Numbered from the stretch's first letter, positions 53,477-62,208 are shown. The stretch is DNA of 64,000 nucleotides from Bdellovibrionia bacterium (GCA_030424715.1 JAUHWH010000002.1:83080-147079); one strand, 5' to 3'. Notes: generated by a model not told the origin, from the letters alone. Program-made: numbers and translations.

Positions 53477-53767
53477 CTAGAACAAACCTTCGCATTTTAA
53501 ATAAACTTCTTTTTTTTGTTTGCGGCAGGAGTCCTTGCCCGACGGACAGTGGTAACGCCATTTTTGAGCCACCTCACAGCGCTTCTGAGCTGGTTTTATG
53601 CTCGACGAAGACACTGATGCCATTTTACGAGAAGGCTGAGATGCTTGAATCTCAACAGCTTGAGTGACACCTCGGGAGACTGCAAAGAAGCCTGGCAAAG
53701 CCAAAAGGCTGAAGACAGCAATAAAGCTCAATGCATTCCAAAAAAAATGACGAGGTAGAGGTTTCAT
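53477..53767 (-). CDS. small membrane-anchored basic protein
   Basis: From the ATG at 53767 (AGGA eight bases upstream) it has 96 residues. An N-terminal helix (about 10-32) may be an uncleaved anchor. The basic C-terminal half has six cysteines in CEVAQKWRYHC, CRKQKKEVYLKC. No family is recognised. It follows psd by 46 bp on the same strand. Confidence 0.6.
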   Translation of the reverse strand: MKPLPRHFFWNALSFIAVFSLLALPGFFAVSRGVTQAVEIQASQPSRKMASVSSSSIKPAQKRCEVAQKWRYHCPSGKDSCRKQKKEVYLKCEGLF

Positions 53768-53813
53768 AAGGTTCCTATCGGAACCCAACACCGGCACCTT
53801 GAGTCTTTTGGCT

Positions 53814-54638
53814 CTAGATTAGTTTTTGCCCCATCAGGACCGCCTCGCGATCACGATGACCAAAATCCCATTCGCGAGAATACAAAGCCACGACAGTGCT
53901 ACCCAAATGAAAAGTCCCAAACTCATCACCCACCTTGAGTGGTCGGCCTTCATCGTAAGACCGATGCACCACCTCTTTTTTGTTGGGGAGGTTGGTTTTA
54001 ATGTTTGGATCAAAGGTAAAAGACATGGCCCCGACGTTTGTGGCCCCCACCATCACGAGAATCATCTTGCCCCGATCGGTCTGCAACCCTGAAATCACCC
54101 GTTCGTTGACGGCGTACAAACCATCCACATTCTTCACGCTCCATGAATTCACCGGCCACAGCTCCCCAGGCACGGTCGTCGACCACATCACCAGGCCCGT
54201 CACAGGACTGTGCACCCGGTGATAATTATGGGGAGCCAGATAATAGGTAAAAAACGAACCTTCTTGAAAATCCTCGGCCCAAGGGTTGTTCGGTAAAAAG
54301 TCGTTAACCGAATAGGACTTTCCCTTGGCTTGAATCAACAATTGATCGTGGATTCGACCCGATTCAATCAACACGCCATCGCAAGGATGAATGACATCAC
54401 CTAAAATGGGGCGAGCCTCAGGTTGTAAACGTCTTGAAAAAAAGTCTCCCAGAGACGTGTATTCCTGCAGGGGTTTCTCAATTTCAGTCAAATCGATGTT
54501 GTAGTACTTGGCAAACTTCTTAATCAGGCGCTGACTGACCCTCCCAGGCAACTTCAGATGGGCGGCGGCTCCCAAATAGTGGCTCATCCATTTTTTTGGC
54601 AGTTGCGGAATCACTTGATCATAAAGGAAACTAGTCAC
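53814..54638 (-). CDS. psd: phosphatidylserine decarboxylase
   Basis: A 274-residue proenzyme that converts phosphatidylserine to phosphatidylethanolamine. The LGST site (Ser247) is the self-cleavage point that creates the pyruvoyl group. YYLAPHNYHRVHSPVTG is the catalytic His segment and YTSLGDFFSRRLQPEARP is the N-terminal family mark. It uses a GTG start with GGAGG nine bases upstream. Confidence 0.95.
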   Translation of the reverse strand: MTSFLYDQVIPQLPKKWMSHYLGAAAHLKLPGRVSQRLIKKFAKYYNIDLTEIEKPLQEYTSLGDFFSRRLQPEARPILGDVIHPCDGVLIESGRIHDQLLIQAKGKSYSVNDFLPNNPWAEDFQEGSFFTYYLAPHNYHRVHSPVTGLVMWSTTVPGELWPVNSWSVKNVDGLYAVNERVISGLQTDRGKMILVMVGATNVGAMSFTFDPNIKTNLPNKKEVVHRSYDEGRPLKVGDEFGTFHLGSTVVALYSREWDFGHRDREAVLMGQKLI

Positions 54639-54719
54639 AGTCCACGCCTCCGGCAGAGTTTCTAAAAGGTTCAGCAGTATTCATATATTTTTTTGTCGAC
54701 TTGGGCTAGTATGATTTTT

Positions 54720-56273
54720 ATGGCCAAACAGATAAAAGACCTAAAACTGGGGATTGACGAGGACTTAGAAGAAAAGCTTCGCCTCCTAGAGCCAGATTTC
54801 GAGAACTATCGGATCATCAAAAAATCCGTGGATGCGCGCACCAAGCAAAAATTGCACTGGGTCTACAGTGTTGAGCTCTACAAGAGTGGTGAAACTCCGG
54901 AGGAACGCTTTCAAGACCCAGAGCCCATCGTTAGCACCACCCGCCCCATCATTATCGGCACGGGGCCCGCTGGGCTTTTTGCCGCCATTCGGTTTGCCGA
55001 ACGGGGGATCGCCTGCGACCTTTTTGAGCGCGGCTCCACCTGTGAAAAACGGATTTTGGCCATCAACAAATACTGGCGTTACGGGGTTCTCAACGAAGAG
55101 GACAATGTCTGTTACGGAGAAGGGGGCGCCGGGCTCTATTCCGATGGCAAGCTGGTCACTCGCATCAAGTCCCCCCATATCCCCTATGTCATGAAGCGCA
55201 TGGTGGATTTTGGAGCGCCTCCTGAGGTGGAATATCTCGCCAACCCTCACATTGGCTCTAACAAGATTCGTCGCTTGATCCCGAAGATGCGGCAGTACTT
55301 ACTGGATCGCGGCTGCCAAATTCATTTTAACACCAAGGTCACCGACATTCTCACGAAAGACCAACAGACCGTGGGCATCGAAACCGAGCAAGGGCAACAG
55401 CACTTTTCTGATTTTGTGGTCTTAGCCACTGGTCACTCAGCCGAGGACATTTTTCAAGTTCTCCGTCGCAAAAAAGTGAAGATGGAGGGCAAATCCTTCG
55501 CCATGGGGCTGCGGGTGGAACACCCCCAAGATTGGGTCAATAAAACCCAATACCGTGAACACTGGGAAAACCCCGATCTCGGCGCCGCCAATTACAAACT
55601 GGCTTACCATAACAAACGAGAAGATGTGGGCGTCTACTCGTTTTGCATGTGCCCGGGCGGCTACGTTCTCTCAAGCGGCACCTCCGCCGGCGGTGTGGTG
55701 AGCAACGGGATGAGCAATTTCAATCGCAATTCAAAATACGCCAATGCGGCTATCGTGGTCTCCATCGATCACGAAAAGCTTTTTGGCGATAATCTTTTTG
55801 GAGGTATTGATTTCAGGAACCAGCTGGAGCAAAAAGCCTTTCAGATGGTGCAGGAGCACGACGGCGGTCACAAACTGCCAGCCCAAAACATGATCGATTT
55901 TCTTTTGAATCGAAGCACACAAAGCAAAATGCAAGGCTCCTCCCCTTCAGGACTGCAAAGCGCTCGCCTGGATCAACTCTTCCCCGACAATATTTACCTG
56001 CATCTCGTTGAAGCCTTTGAGCGCTTTCAAAACAAAATGGGTGGCTTCATCGACAAACACGCTACGCTGTATGGTATCGAGTCTCGCACCTCTTGCCCCA
56101 TTCGAGTCACTCGCGACAAAGAGAGCCTCGAGTCCACCAGTCACGACGGCCTCTACCCCTGCGGCGAAGGGGCGGGCTATGCTGGGGGCATCACTAGCGC
56201 CGCCTGTGACGGGGTGCGGGTTGCGGACTCCATCTGCGCCGTCTTGTCGTCACAGGCCGTCGCCGAAGCCTAA
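54720..56273 (+). CDS. FAD-dependent dehydrogenase (COG2509 type)
   Basis: A 517-residue flavoprotein. An N-terminal domain of about 80 residues precedes the Rossmann dinucleotide motif IIGTGPAGLFAAIRFAERG. EKRILAINKYWRYGVLNEED and YGEGGAGLYSDGKL are typical of this uncharacterised FAD-dehydrogenase group. The C-terminus has GLYPCGEGAGYAGGITSAACDGVR. Substrate and pathway are unknown. A start at 54711 is also possible. Confidence 0.85.
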   Translation: MAKQIKDLKLGIDEDLEEKLRLLEPDFENYRIIKKSVDARTKQKLHWVYSVELYKSGETPEERFQDPEPIVSTTRPIIIGTGPAGLFAAIRFAERGIACDLFERGSTCEKRILAINKYWRYGVLNEEDNVCYGEGGAGLYSDGKLVTRIKSPHIPYVMKRMVDFGAPPEVEYLANPHIGSNKIRRLIPKMRQYLLDRGCQIHFNTKVTDILTKDQQTVGIETEQGQQHFSDFVVLATGHSAEDIFQVLRRKKVKMEGKSFAMGLRVEHPQDWVNKTQYREHWENPDLGAANYKLAYHNKREDVGVYSFCMCPGGYVLSSGTSAGGVVSNGMSNFNRNSKYANAAIVVSIDHEKLFGDNLFGGIDFRNQLEQKAFQMVQEHDGGHKLPAQNMIDFLLNRSTQSKMQGSSPSGLQSARLDQLFPDNIYLHLVEAFERFQNKMGGFIDKHATLYGIESRTSCPIRVTRDKESLESTSHDGLYPCGEGAGYAGGITSAACDGVRVADSICAVLSSQAVAEA

Positions 56274-56299
56274 TATATCAGCAGAACCCCCTATTCTCA

Positions 56300-56328
56300 T
56301 TGACCCTCTTGCATTCCCTCACTAGACT
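56300..56328 (+). promoter_or_regulatory. sigma-70-like promoter
   Basis: TTGACC, 17 bp, TAGACT, upstream of the 56361 gene. The -10 box has four of six consensus bases. Confidence 0.4.
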
Positions 56329-56360
56329 TTTGTCATTGCTAATCATTTTAGGGGGAAACC

Positions 56361-57263
56361 ATGACAAAGTTTTTATGGATCATCGCTGTTCTTGTAACCA
56401 ACAACGCCTTGGCAAAAGACATTTCGCTCACTGTTGAAGAATACGATTTTGGTCGCCAGCGTGCCTCGATTCTCGTGGTGGATTCTAGTAACGTTCCAAT
56501 GGGCACCACATTGCGTGTTCACAGTAAGACGGGAACTTGCGAAGTCACCATCACCGAAAAAGTCAATGATCATCTTGTGGGAATCACCAATGGTTGTGAG
56601 CAAGGAATTATCACTCCCGGAATGAAACTGGCCTACTCGACAGACAACAATTGGGACCAGCCCATGCGTGAGCCTGCGGAAATATCGACGTCTTACGACT
56701 CTCCTGGACTAACGCAAGACATTTTACAACGAACCACTCTTTTCATCGGACACAACTTTGCTGGAGAACTTGAAGGCAACGTTTATAACGATGGCTCCGT
56801 TAAAAACCTAGATGGTGACACCGCCTTTTCTCTGGGAATCAAGGGCCGGGTCTATGACTTCACCGAGCGCCTGTCTTTGGCTGTCGAGTTGGGTTACGAA
56901 ACACCCAGAACTCTGGACCGAGCCACCTTCACGTCTCCTACTGGTGTATCGACAGTGGGCGGCACCCAAGGCTTTTCTCCCCGCCTTTCTTTGTGGACTC
57001 TCGCTGTTCTCGGTGAGGCTCGCTTGATGGAACGCCTCAACGGCTTTATGGGTCTCAACCTCTCACTACCCAGCGTGAGCAACTCGCAATTTGATATCAG
57101 CAGCGACATCGGTTTTCAAGGGGGCGCCAACTATCAGCTCTTCCCTCAAATCGCTGTTGAAGGTTTGATTAAAATCACCAACATGAATCTGAAAAACAAC
57201 ATCGGTCAAACCACCGATGTGAGCCTGGCCGGTCTTGAGTTGAGAGGCCGCTACTCGTTCTAA
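56361..57263 (+). CDS. exported protein with beta-barrel-like C-terminus
   Basis: A 300-residue protein with signal peptide MTKFLWIIAVLVTNNALA and GGGGG before the ATG. A beta-rich N-terminal part has a Cys pair (TCEVTIT, NGCEQG). The second half (about 125-300) has eight or more amphipathic strands ending in LRGRYSF, a BAM-type terminal Phe. A small outer-membrane barrel is likely. The next gene starts 2 bp after its stop. Confidence 0.75.
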   Translation: MTKFLWIIAVLVTNNALAKDISLTVEEYDFGRQRASILVVDSSNVPMGTTLRVHSKTGTCEVTITEKVNDHLVGITNGCEQGIITPGMKLAYSTDNNWDQPMREPAEISTSYDSPGLTQDILQRTTLFIGHNFAGELEGNVYNDGSVKNLDGDTAFSLGIKGRVYDFTERLSLAVELGYETPRTLDRATFTSPTGVSTVGGTQGFSPRLSLWTLAVLGEARLMERLNGFMGLNLSLPSVSNSQFDISSDIGFQGGANYQLFPQIAVEGLIKITNMNLKNNIGQTTDVSLAGLELRGRYSF

Positions 57264-57265
57264 GG

Positions 57266-58384
57266 ATGCCCCAAAAAGCATTTCTTATTCCTTTTACTGT
57301 TTTTTTGCTTGGCCTGTGTGAACTCACAGGCTTTTTTTCTTATGGAATTCTACGAGACAAAATTCATTTTATTCAGCCCAACACCCTAACTCAGGCTGAC
57401 CTGAAAAAACTAAGCCTGTCATTTCACCCCAAACTAGGGTGGAAGCACGCGAAGACGCGTGAGAACTTTTCTCGGGAAACACAAATTCACTGCTTCGGGG
57501 ATTCATTCACCTACGGTGACGAGGGCAAGGCAACGGAGAGCTGGCCCTCTCATCTCTCAAGACTGCGAGAAGAGCCCATCAACAATGCTGGTGAGTCGGC
57601 CTATGGGATTGACCAGAGTTTGTTAAAATACAAGCTCCACAAGAGTGAAACAAAAAACGACCAATTGATTCTCAGCTTTATAACGAACAACTTCATCCGT
57701 ACTCTTAATATCTACCGACCCTTTCGGTCTCCCAGCACCACCTTAACACTGACTAAGCCCCTCTTTGTTTACAACAAGGCGTCACAGCAGTTTGATTTGC
57801 AACACAACCCCCTACAAAAGCCTCAGGAACTTCAAAAGCTCAACGATCCCATTTTCATTCAAAACCTCGGAAAGCAGGATTTCTGGTATAAGCGAGCCCC
57901 TTCACCAGTGGCCAGTTTCCCTTATTCTCGACTTCTTTTTGACTCAACCTTCTGGAGCTCCGTCGACTTTCTTATCAAAAAATATCCTGAATCGGCCTAC
58001 AGCATCAACTTGGATCAGATCTACCAGCAGCCTGACTTTAAAAAAAGAATACAGTTTTTTATCGATGAGTTTTTTAAAGCAGCACAGGAGAACAACAGCA
58101 CCGCAACGCTGCTCCACCTACCCACCCAGAACGAGATTGCACAGCACCTAGAGAATGGCTACGTGCCTTGGATTATCACAGGGGCCTCACAATACTGCAC
58201 ACAGCAAGGCTACCACTGTTTGTTTCCGCTGCTCGAAAATCCTTTCGCAGACCGAATCTCCGCCGCGTCTTTCCACAAGGGTGGACACTACACAGCCCAG
58301 GGAAACCAAGCCGTCGCAGAGTATGTGAATCAAAAATTAAAATCTCGCGCCGACGAGACTAAACATCGCAAGTTTAGTAGGTGA
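57266..58384 (+). CDS. SGNH hydrolase-like exported/anchored protein
   Basis: A 372-residue protein with an N-terminal helix (about 5-30). SGNH landmarks are IHCFGDSFTYGDE (block I Ser) and ASFHKGGHYTAQGNQAVAEYVNQ (block V His). Block III is less clear (LSFITNNF). The last 27 codons form part of the 58304-58403 direct repeat. It is translationally coupled to the barrel gene upstream. Substrate unknown. Confidence 0.78.
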   Translation: MPQKAFLIPFTVFLLGLCELTGFFSYGILRDKIHFIQPNTLTQADLKKLSLSFHPKLGWKHAKTRENFSRETQIHCFGDSFTYGDEGKATESWPSHLSRLREEPINNAGESAYGIDQSLLKYKLHKSETKNDQLILSFITNNFIRTLNIYRPFRSPSTTLTLTKPLFVYNKASQQFDLQHNPLQKPQELQKLNDPIFIQNLGKQDFWYKRAPSPVASFPYSRLLFDSTFWSSVDFLIKKYPESAYSINLDQIYQQPDFKKRIQFFIDEFFKAAQENNSTATLLHLPTQNEIAQHLENGYVPWIITGASQYCTQQGYHCLFPLLENPFADRISAASFHKGGHYTAQGNQAVAEYVNQKLKSRADETKHRKFSR

Positions 58385-58403
58385 AATTAAAAACCACCTG
58401 ATA
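58304..58403 (+). repeat. 100-bp direct repeat, left copy
   Basis: Matches 61318-61417 base by base without gaps, with about 10 mismatches in 100. It covers the last 27 codons of the SGNH gene (stop 58382-58384) and the antisense 3' end of an outer-membrane protein gene (stop 58374-58376). Identity falls off sharply on both sides. Confidence 0.85.
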
Positions 58404-58600
58404 ACTGAGCCCAGGTGATCTGATATCATCCTCTAGAACTGACCATTTCTTCGCATCATGGCTGGTACGTGGGTCTTTTCTACATAGTAAAAGGTCGTGA
58501 ACTCACCACTGGCTTTTAGTAAACTCACGGGATTGAGTTGATCCTTGTAGATCAAACGATAAAAGGTCACCCCGCCATCTGTCGATAAGATGTCTGCAGG
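58374..58600 (-). pseudogene. remnant of an outer-membrane protein gene
   Basis: The minus-strand end reads SHDAKKWSVLEDD, then SPGLSYQVVFNFTY and stop. It matches the C-terminus of the intact 61388-62128 protein (AHDSR..., ITYQVMFNFTY). Upstream, beta-strand-like sequence (GEFTTFYYVEKT) continues in another frame, so a frameshift is likely near 58440. The upstream limit is approximate. Confidence 0.45.
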
Positions 58601-58613
58601 ACCAGGTGCCAAG

Positions 58614-59030
58614 GTGATGGAGGTCCTGGAACTCAGGTGGACTGAGGTGAATCTACAAAGTGGTGTTGTGTACTTTAGAGGACGTGAAAAATGCCAAGCA
58701 AGGAAGCTGGTGATTTCAGATGAGCTAATAAAAATACTCAACAAACGCAAAAGAACATAAAAACTTGTTTTCCAGACCTACTGCAACGAGCCTTTCACAA
58801 GAGCAAAGTTAAGTCGTGCTGTGAATGAATTTAAAAGGCTAAGGACTTTCAGCCGTCAGTGGACTCCAAGTGACTTGAGGCACTCTTTTGCTGTTAACTT
58901 TTTAAGAGAAGGTGGTGACATCAGTGAACTGCAGAGAATTTTGGGGCACAACAATGTTTACGATACCAAAAGGTTGTACGGAGAAGTCGGAAATGAAGTG
59001 ACTGGCAAAGTTGAAAATAATCTTTTATAG
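58614..59030 (+). pseudogene. tyrosine recombinase (integrase) fragment with internal stop
   Basis: One plus-strand frame encodes the C-terminal catalytic domain of a phage-type/Xer-type recombinase. VMEVLELRWTEVNL has the first Arg, then GREKCQARKLVISDELIKIL, DLRHSFAVNFLREGG has the second Arg motif (HxxR His replaced by Ser), and ILGHNNVYDTKRLYGEV has the His and the nucleophilic Tyr. A TAA at 58758-58760 breaks it, and the frame is kept on both sides. The N-terminal domain is missing. Confidence 0.8.
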
Positions 59031-59143
59031 GGCCCTTAATCATCAATCCACCGCTCATAGTAAGAATTGGCACGAAGGATCGGATGGTGTTTTTCGTGGA
59101 AATTTAGCCAATTTTCCCTATTTTTTAGCCAACTTTTAGGCGA

Positions 59144-59323
59144 CTATTTGTTGGAGTAAAACTTTTTATTAAAGGATGACCATCTGCTTCTATCCATAAA
59201 AAGAGAAATTAGAAAACCTAGCCCAATCGGATTAATTGCCCAGAGTTTATTGAGCCCAAGGCTTCCTTTAGATATTAAATCTACTCCCAGAGCAAAAATG
59301 CCGATTATAAAGCCTGCCAACAA
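59144..59323 (-). CDS. short hydrophobic ORF, probably a membrane-protein remnant
   Basis: 59 residues from a TTG, with two hydrophobic segments (LLAGFIIGIFALGVDLI and PIGLGFLISLFM) and a basic tail. An in-frame stop lies three codons upstream of the TTG (at about 59335). No good ribosome-binding site is seen. It is probably the 3' end of a lost membrane gene. Confidence 0.3.
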   Translation of the reverse strand: MLAGFIIGIFALGVDLISKGSLGLNKLWAINPIGLGFLISLFMDRSRWSSFNKKFYSNK

Positions 59324-59381
59324 AAGCCCGGGTTAACTGAGTGATGAATATCAAGGCTCCATCCACCGAAGCCTTGGGCTC
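59252..59381. repeat. 14-bp perfect inverted repeat
   Basis: GAGCCCAAGGCTTC (59252-59265) and GAAGCCTTGGGCTC (59368-59381), separated by 102 bp. It could be the ends of a miniature element or a recombination trace. Confidence 0.5.
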
Positions 59382-59729
59382 GTCAGTCGAAAACTCCTGC
59401 AAAAAAAGATTTTTTGACAATATTTTCTCAGGATATGCAAACACAACCCTCCGTAATTGTGGAGCGGCGCGACCAAGTGGGCTTTTATGACCGTCATTCG
59501 GGGCAGGGAGTTACTCTGTTTGGCCCTGCAAAACCTGTTTCAGGACATGCCTCATAGTGATCGCCCCAAGGTGAAACAGTACTAAAGTTTAGAAGAGTCA
59601 TTCCGATAAAGACTAGTGATGCAGTAAAGGTAAAATGTAGGTGGAACGTTTTTGATTTTTCAGACTCAATAAGAGCGACGCCACCACCTTAAGAGCTTAA
59701 ATCAAAAGTGCAACGATTGAGGGTAAAAA

Positions 59730-60740
59730 GTGAGATTAGATCAAGCCATTTCAAAAAATAAAAAAACCAAATCCGCTTTGCGGCTGATCACCTTAGCTCT
59801 GGCATTAACAGTGCCCGGCACCCTCAACTCAGCGCCCACTTGGAAAAAGGTGAGCGTTGGCGCCGGTGGTGGCAGCTCGACCAACACGACTCCAAAAAAT
59901 TCGGTGTGCACGACCCATATCACCACATCTAAAACAGTGGATGCTGACGTTTTAAATGGCTTACCAGATAGCGTAGAAGTTCAGTACATCATCATCGGCG
60001 GTGGTGGCGGTGCCAATTATAACGATACATCTTTAAATGCCTTGGGAACAAATGGTCAGGTGAAGTCAGGAACTTTTATGGCCGGTAATACTGGGACCTC
60101 CTTTTCAGTTTATGTCGGTGGTGGCGGTGGTACGGGCTACACGAACTCAGGCAATTGCAATGTTATGGGCGGTGGTGGCGGAGCCGGCTACTACGGTGGT
60201 GGCGGCGGCGCCGGAAATGCGGGCTGTATTGGTAGCGTAGCTGGCGGCGGTGGCGGCGGCAGTACAGCCATCTTGTGGAACGGCAGTCTTGTCGTAGCAG
60301 CCAATGGAGGTAACGGTGCCGACGGTACAGGGGGGCACCCAGGAGGCGGAGGAGGCACTGGTAGTGCAGGTGGTACAGGCGGAAATGGTCCCGGCGCTGG
60401 AGCCAACGATGGACAAGCTGGCACGCTCTACAATGGTGGTGATGGCGGTGATGGGCGAACCGGGACACAAGCACGTGGAGGCGCTGCGGCGGCAGGAGGT
60501 GCTGCCAACTCATGGGGAAGCGGAAGCGGCGGCGGCGGTTACGGAGCTGGCGGAGGTGGTTACACAAGTTCGGCGAGTGGATCGGCTGGAGGCAATGGTG
60601 CTAGCGGGTCCGTTGGTGCCAACTCTCATCCCGTGCTTAACCCTCCCACCATTCCCTCAACGGCTGGGCTTTCTACACCTGGCGGTGGAAATGGTGGATT
60701 GGTGATCCTGTACTACCAAGCCCCCGTTTGCCTTCTTTAA
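59730..60740 (+). CDS. glycine-rich exported protein (paralogue B)
   Basis: A 336-residue protein with a GTG start (GAGGG six bases upstream) and a signal peptide whose n-region is Lys-rich and which ends near TLNSA. SAPTWKKVSVG, TSKTVDADVLNGLPDSVEVQYIII, GGGGGGSTAILWNGSLV and GGLVILYYQAPVCLL repeat the framework of the 33269-34201 protein. The Gly-rich core (about 90-315) has GGG runs. It is the only clearly intact cargo-like gene in the scar and probably a surface or secreted protein. Confidence 0.8.
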   Translation: MRLDQAISKNKKTKSALRLITLALALTVPGTLNSAPTWKKVSVGAGGGSSTNTTPKNSVCTTHITTSKTVDADVLNGLPDSVEVQYIIIGGGGGANYNDTSLNALGTNGQVKSGTFMAGNTGTSFSVYVGGGGGTGYTNSGNCNVMGGGGGAGYYGGGGGAGNAGCIGSVAGGGGGGSTAILWNGSLVVAANGGNGADGTGGHPGGGGGTGSAGGTGGNGPGAGANDGQAGTLYNGGDGGDGRTGTQARGGAAAAGGAANSWGSGSGGGGYGAGGGGYTSSASGSAGGNGASGSVGANSHPVLNPPTIPSTAGLSTPGGGNGGLVILYYQAPVCLL

Positions 60741-60922
60741 AAAACGAGGAATTCTCGACGAAACCTTGCAGCGACGAAACAGTTTCGTGACAAAGTCACC
60801 GCTGACCTTCAAAGTGTCGGTTTTTAAAAAAAATAGAAAAATCTCAAGGGCAAGAAATTTGAGACTCGCATTAGGGTAGTAATGCTGTGGAGAGGGTTCT
60901 GTCTCCACAAAGCTCTGTTCCA

Positions 60923-61201
60923 TCAGTTTTCTTGAATCGTCAATAGTTCACCCAATACACCTTGGATTGTCTCATTAGTTATGGGTTCGTCAGTATTGAA
61001 AAACACGCACCTCAAAGAAGCTGCAAGTGTACCTTGGACACCATGTGGCTTCCCATTAATCTCAGAGATGCGTAGATCGATCGAATGGCTTAGCGCGTAA
61101 TGTGTAACACGTCGAGCGACTTTCATTCGCAAAAATGTCCTGAGAACACTTGGAGAAGAAATGATTCCACCACCACAGCTCGAACCAGCAAGACCGTTCA
61201 C
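60923..61201 (-). CDS. unrecognised small ORF in the scar
   Basis: 92 codons from a GTG at 61201, or 67 from the ATG at 61126. The C-terminal half (IDLRISEINGKPHGVQGTLA, SLRCVFFNTDEPITNETI) looks protein-like, but no family is recognised. It lies just inside the right repeat and may be a fragment. Confidence 0.35.
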   Translation of the reverse strand: MNGLAGSSCGGGIISSPSVLRTFLRMKVARRVTHYALSHSIDLRISEINGKPHGVQGTLAASLRCVFFNTDEPITNETIQGVLGELLTIQEN

Positions 61202-61317
61202 CGTCCCAGCACGGCCGGACTCTTAATCCGAAGGGAGCGGCCTCTTGCTGCCGATAGGCTCATTGCCCCCTTCGGAGTTGTCGTGGCAATCAAGAGAGTC
61301 CACTCACGGACCAGAGT

Positions 61318-61417
61318 AACCAAGCCGTCGCAGAGCATGTGAATCAAAAATTTAAGTCCCGCGCCCACGAGACTGAACATCCCAAATTTAGTAGGTGAAA
61401 TTAAACATCACCTGATA
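61318..61417 (+). repeat. 100-bp direct repeat, right copy
   Basis: Right partner of 58304-58403. Its plus strand still encodes NQAVAEHVNQKFKSRA and a stop, a remnant of an SGNH-gene 3' end. Its minus strand is the intact 3' end of the 61388-62128 gene. A hairpin CATCACCT/AGGTGATG (61406-61424) spans the right edge. Confidence 0.85.
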
Positions 61418-62128
61418 GGTGATGTCTTCTTGCTCAATGGAGCCGGGGGGCCTGGAGTCGTGCGCCAAGCTGACACTATTCACAAGACTTAAAAACTTCA
61501 TGATTTTTGTTTCTAGCCCAGCAGTGGCCCGTAGCCGATAGTCGTCGACGGTCTTTGCTGAAGGTTGGTAGTACAGAATCAACACACCCTCGGCGTTGTC
61601 GTTAAACAGGCTGCGTAGGGAAAGGTAGAGGTTGCCCCGAAAGTTGGCCTGGTCTTGATCGTTTTTTATCTCTTCGTCTTCATAAAAAGCACCAAGCCCG
61701 AGGTAGATACTGTTCTGTTTGGTTTCAAAAAGGGCGGCTCGCAAACCCGCTCCACCGAGAGATCTTAGAGAAAGGGATTGAAATTCATTGAACTCCGCCT
61801 GGCCAAAAATTTCCCACCACAGACTGTTCGAGAAAGCTTGGGCGAAACGCAGATGAAAACTACCCTCATTGGTATTTTTTTTGTTCTGGGCCTCGCCATA
61901 GCTGTACTCAGTTATAAAGATGTACTGTCGTTTCTCGTTCTGAAAAATATTTTGGGAATTCACACCCACATTCTGTACTTCAACATTGCCGGTGGAGCCA
62001 TCAAGGCTCGCCCCAGAAGACCCGGAAAAGCCTTGATCGATACCCTGGCGTAAACTTTCTATATTAATAAATGCTGAAGCCCAGGAGCCACTGAAAAGAA
62101 TTCCACAAAAAAGAGCGAAGGCTTTCAT
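61388..62128 (-). CDS. predicted outer-membrane barrel protein
   Basis: A 246-residue protein with signal peptide ALFCGILFSGSWASA. Amphipathic strands run through the mature part (NEKRQYIFITEYSYGEAQ, SLWWEIFGQAEFNEFQSLS, NSIYLGLGAFYED) and it ends in YQVMFNFTY with a terminal aromatic. No family is recognised. The 58374-58600 remnant is its broken relative. Confidence 0.75.
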   Translation of the reverse strand: MKAFALFCGILFSGSWASAFINIESLRQGIDQGFSGSSGASLDGSTGNVEVQNVGVNSQNIFQNEKRQYIFITEYSYGEAQNKKNTNEGSFHLRFAQAFSNSLWWEIFGQAEFNEFQSLSLRSLGGAGLRAALFETKQNSIYLGLGAFYEDEEIKNDQDQANFRGNLYLSLRSLFNDNAEGVLILYYQPSAKTVDDYRLRATAGLETKIMKFLSLVNSVSLAHDSRPPGSIEQEDITYQVMFNFTY

Positions 62129-62208
62129 AACTGTCTCTCGAAAAAAATTAATGTGCAGACGATAAGAGAGCCAAAACAGAGGCTCTCTCTGATTTGACTC
62201 TTAAAAGA

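Larger units (their letters stand above)
59031..59729. other. degraded intergenic region in the scar
   Basis: About 700 bp without a convincing intact gene. It contains a hydrophobic minus-strand ORF (59144-59323), a 14-bp inverted repeat (59252-59381) and a 40-codon plus ORF (59435-59557) with no recognisable similarity. Confidence 0.5.
58304..61417. mobile_element. candidate decayed integrated element or rearranged duplication
   Basis: Bounded by the 100-bp direct repeats. It contains, in order, a remnant of an outer-membrane protein gene, a tyrosine recombinase with an in-frame stop, a short hydrophobic ORF, a 14-bp inverted repeat, a glycine-rich protein gene and an unrecognised 92-codon ORF. 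The integrase-near-repeat layout fits an element with att-like ends in the overlapping convergent 3' ends. Tandem duplication followed by decay is the alternative. Confidence 0.5.

Noticed and set aside
60191..60567. Pro-, Arg- and His-rich frames antisense to the glycine-rich gene
   Set aside because: They are by-products of GGN-rich coding sequence on the other strand; the same holds for frames antisense to 33269-34201.
60774..60788. Palindrome ACGAAACAGTTTCGT after the glycine-rich gene as terminator
   Set aside because: No T-run follows and the hairpin is interrupted by a direct repeat CGACGAAAC; function cannot be assigned.
60657..60923. 88-codon minus frame beginning at the 60923 stop
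   Set aside because: It runs antisense into the glycine-rich gene, and its last part is a mirror of the Gly codons.
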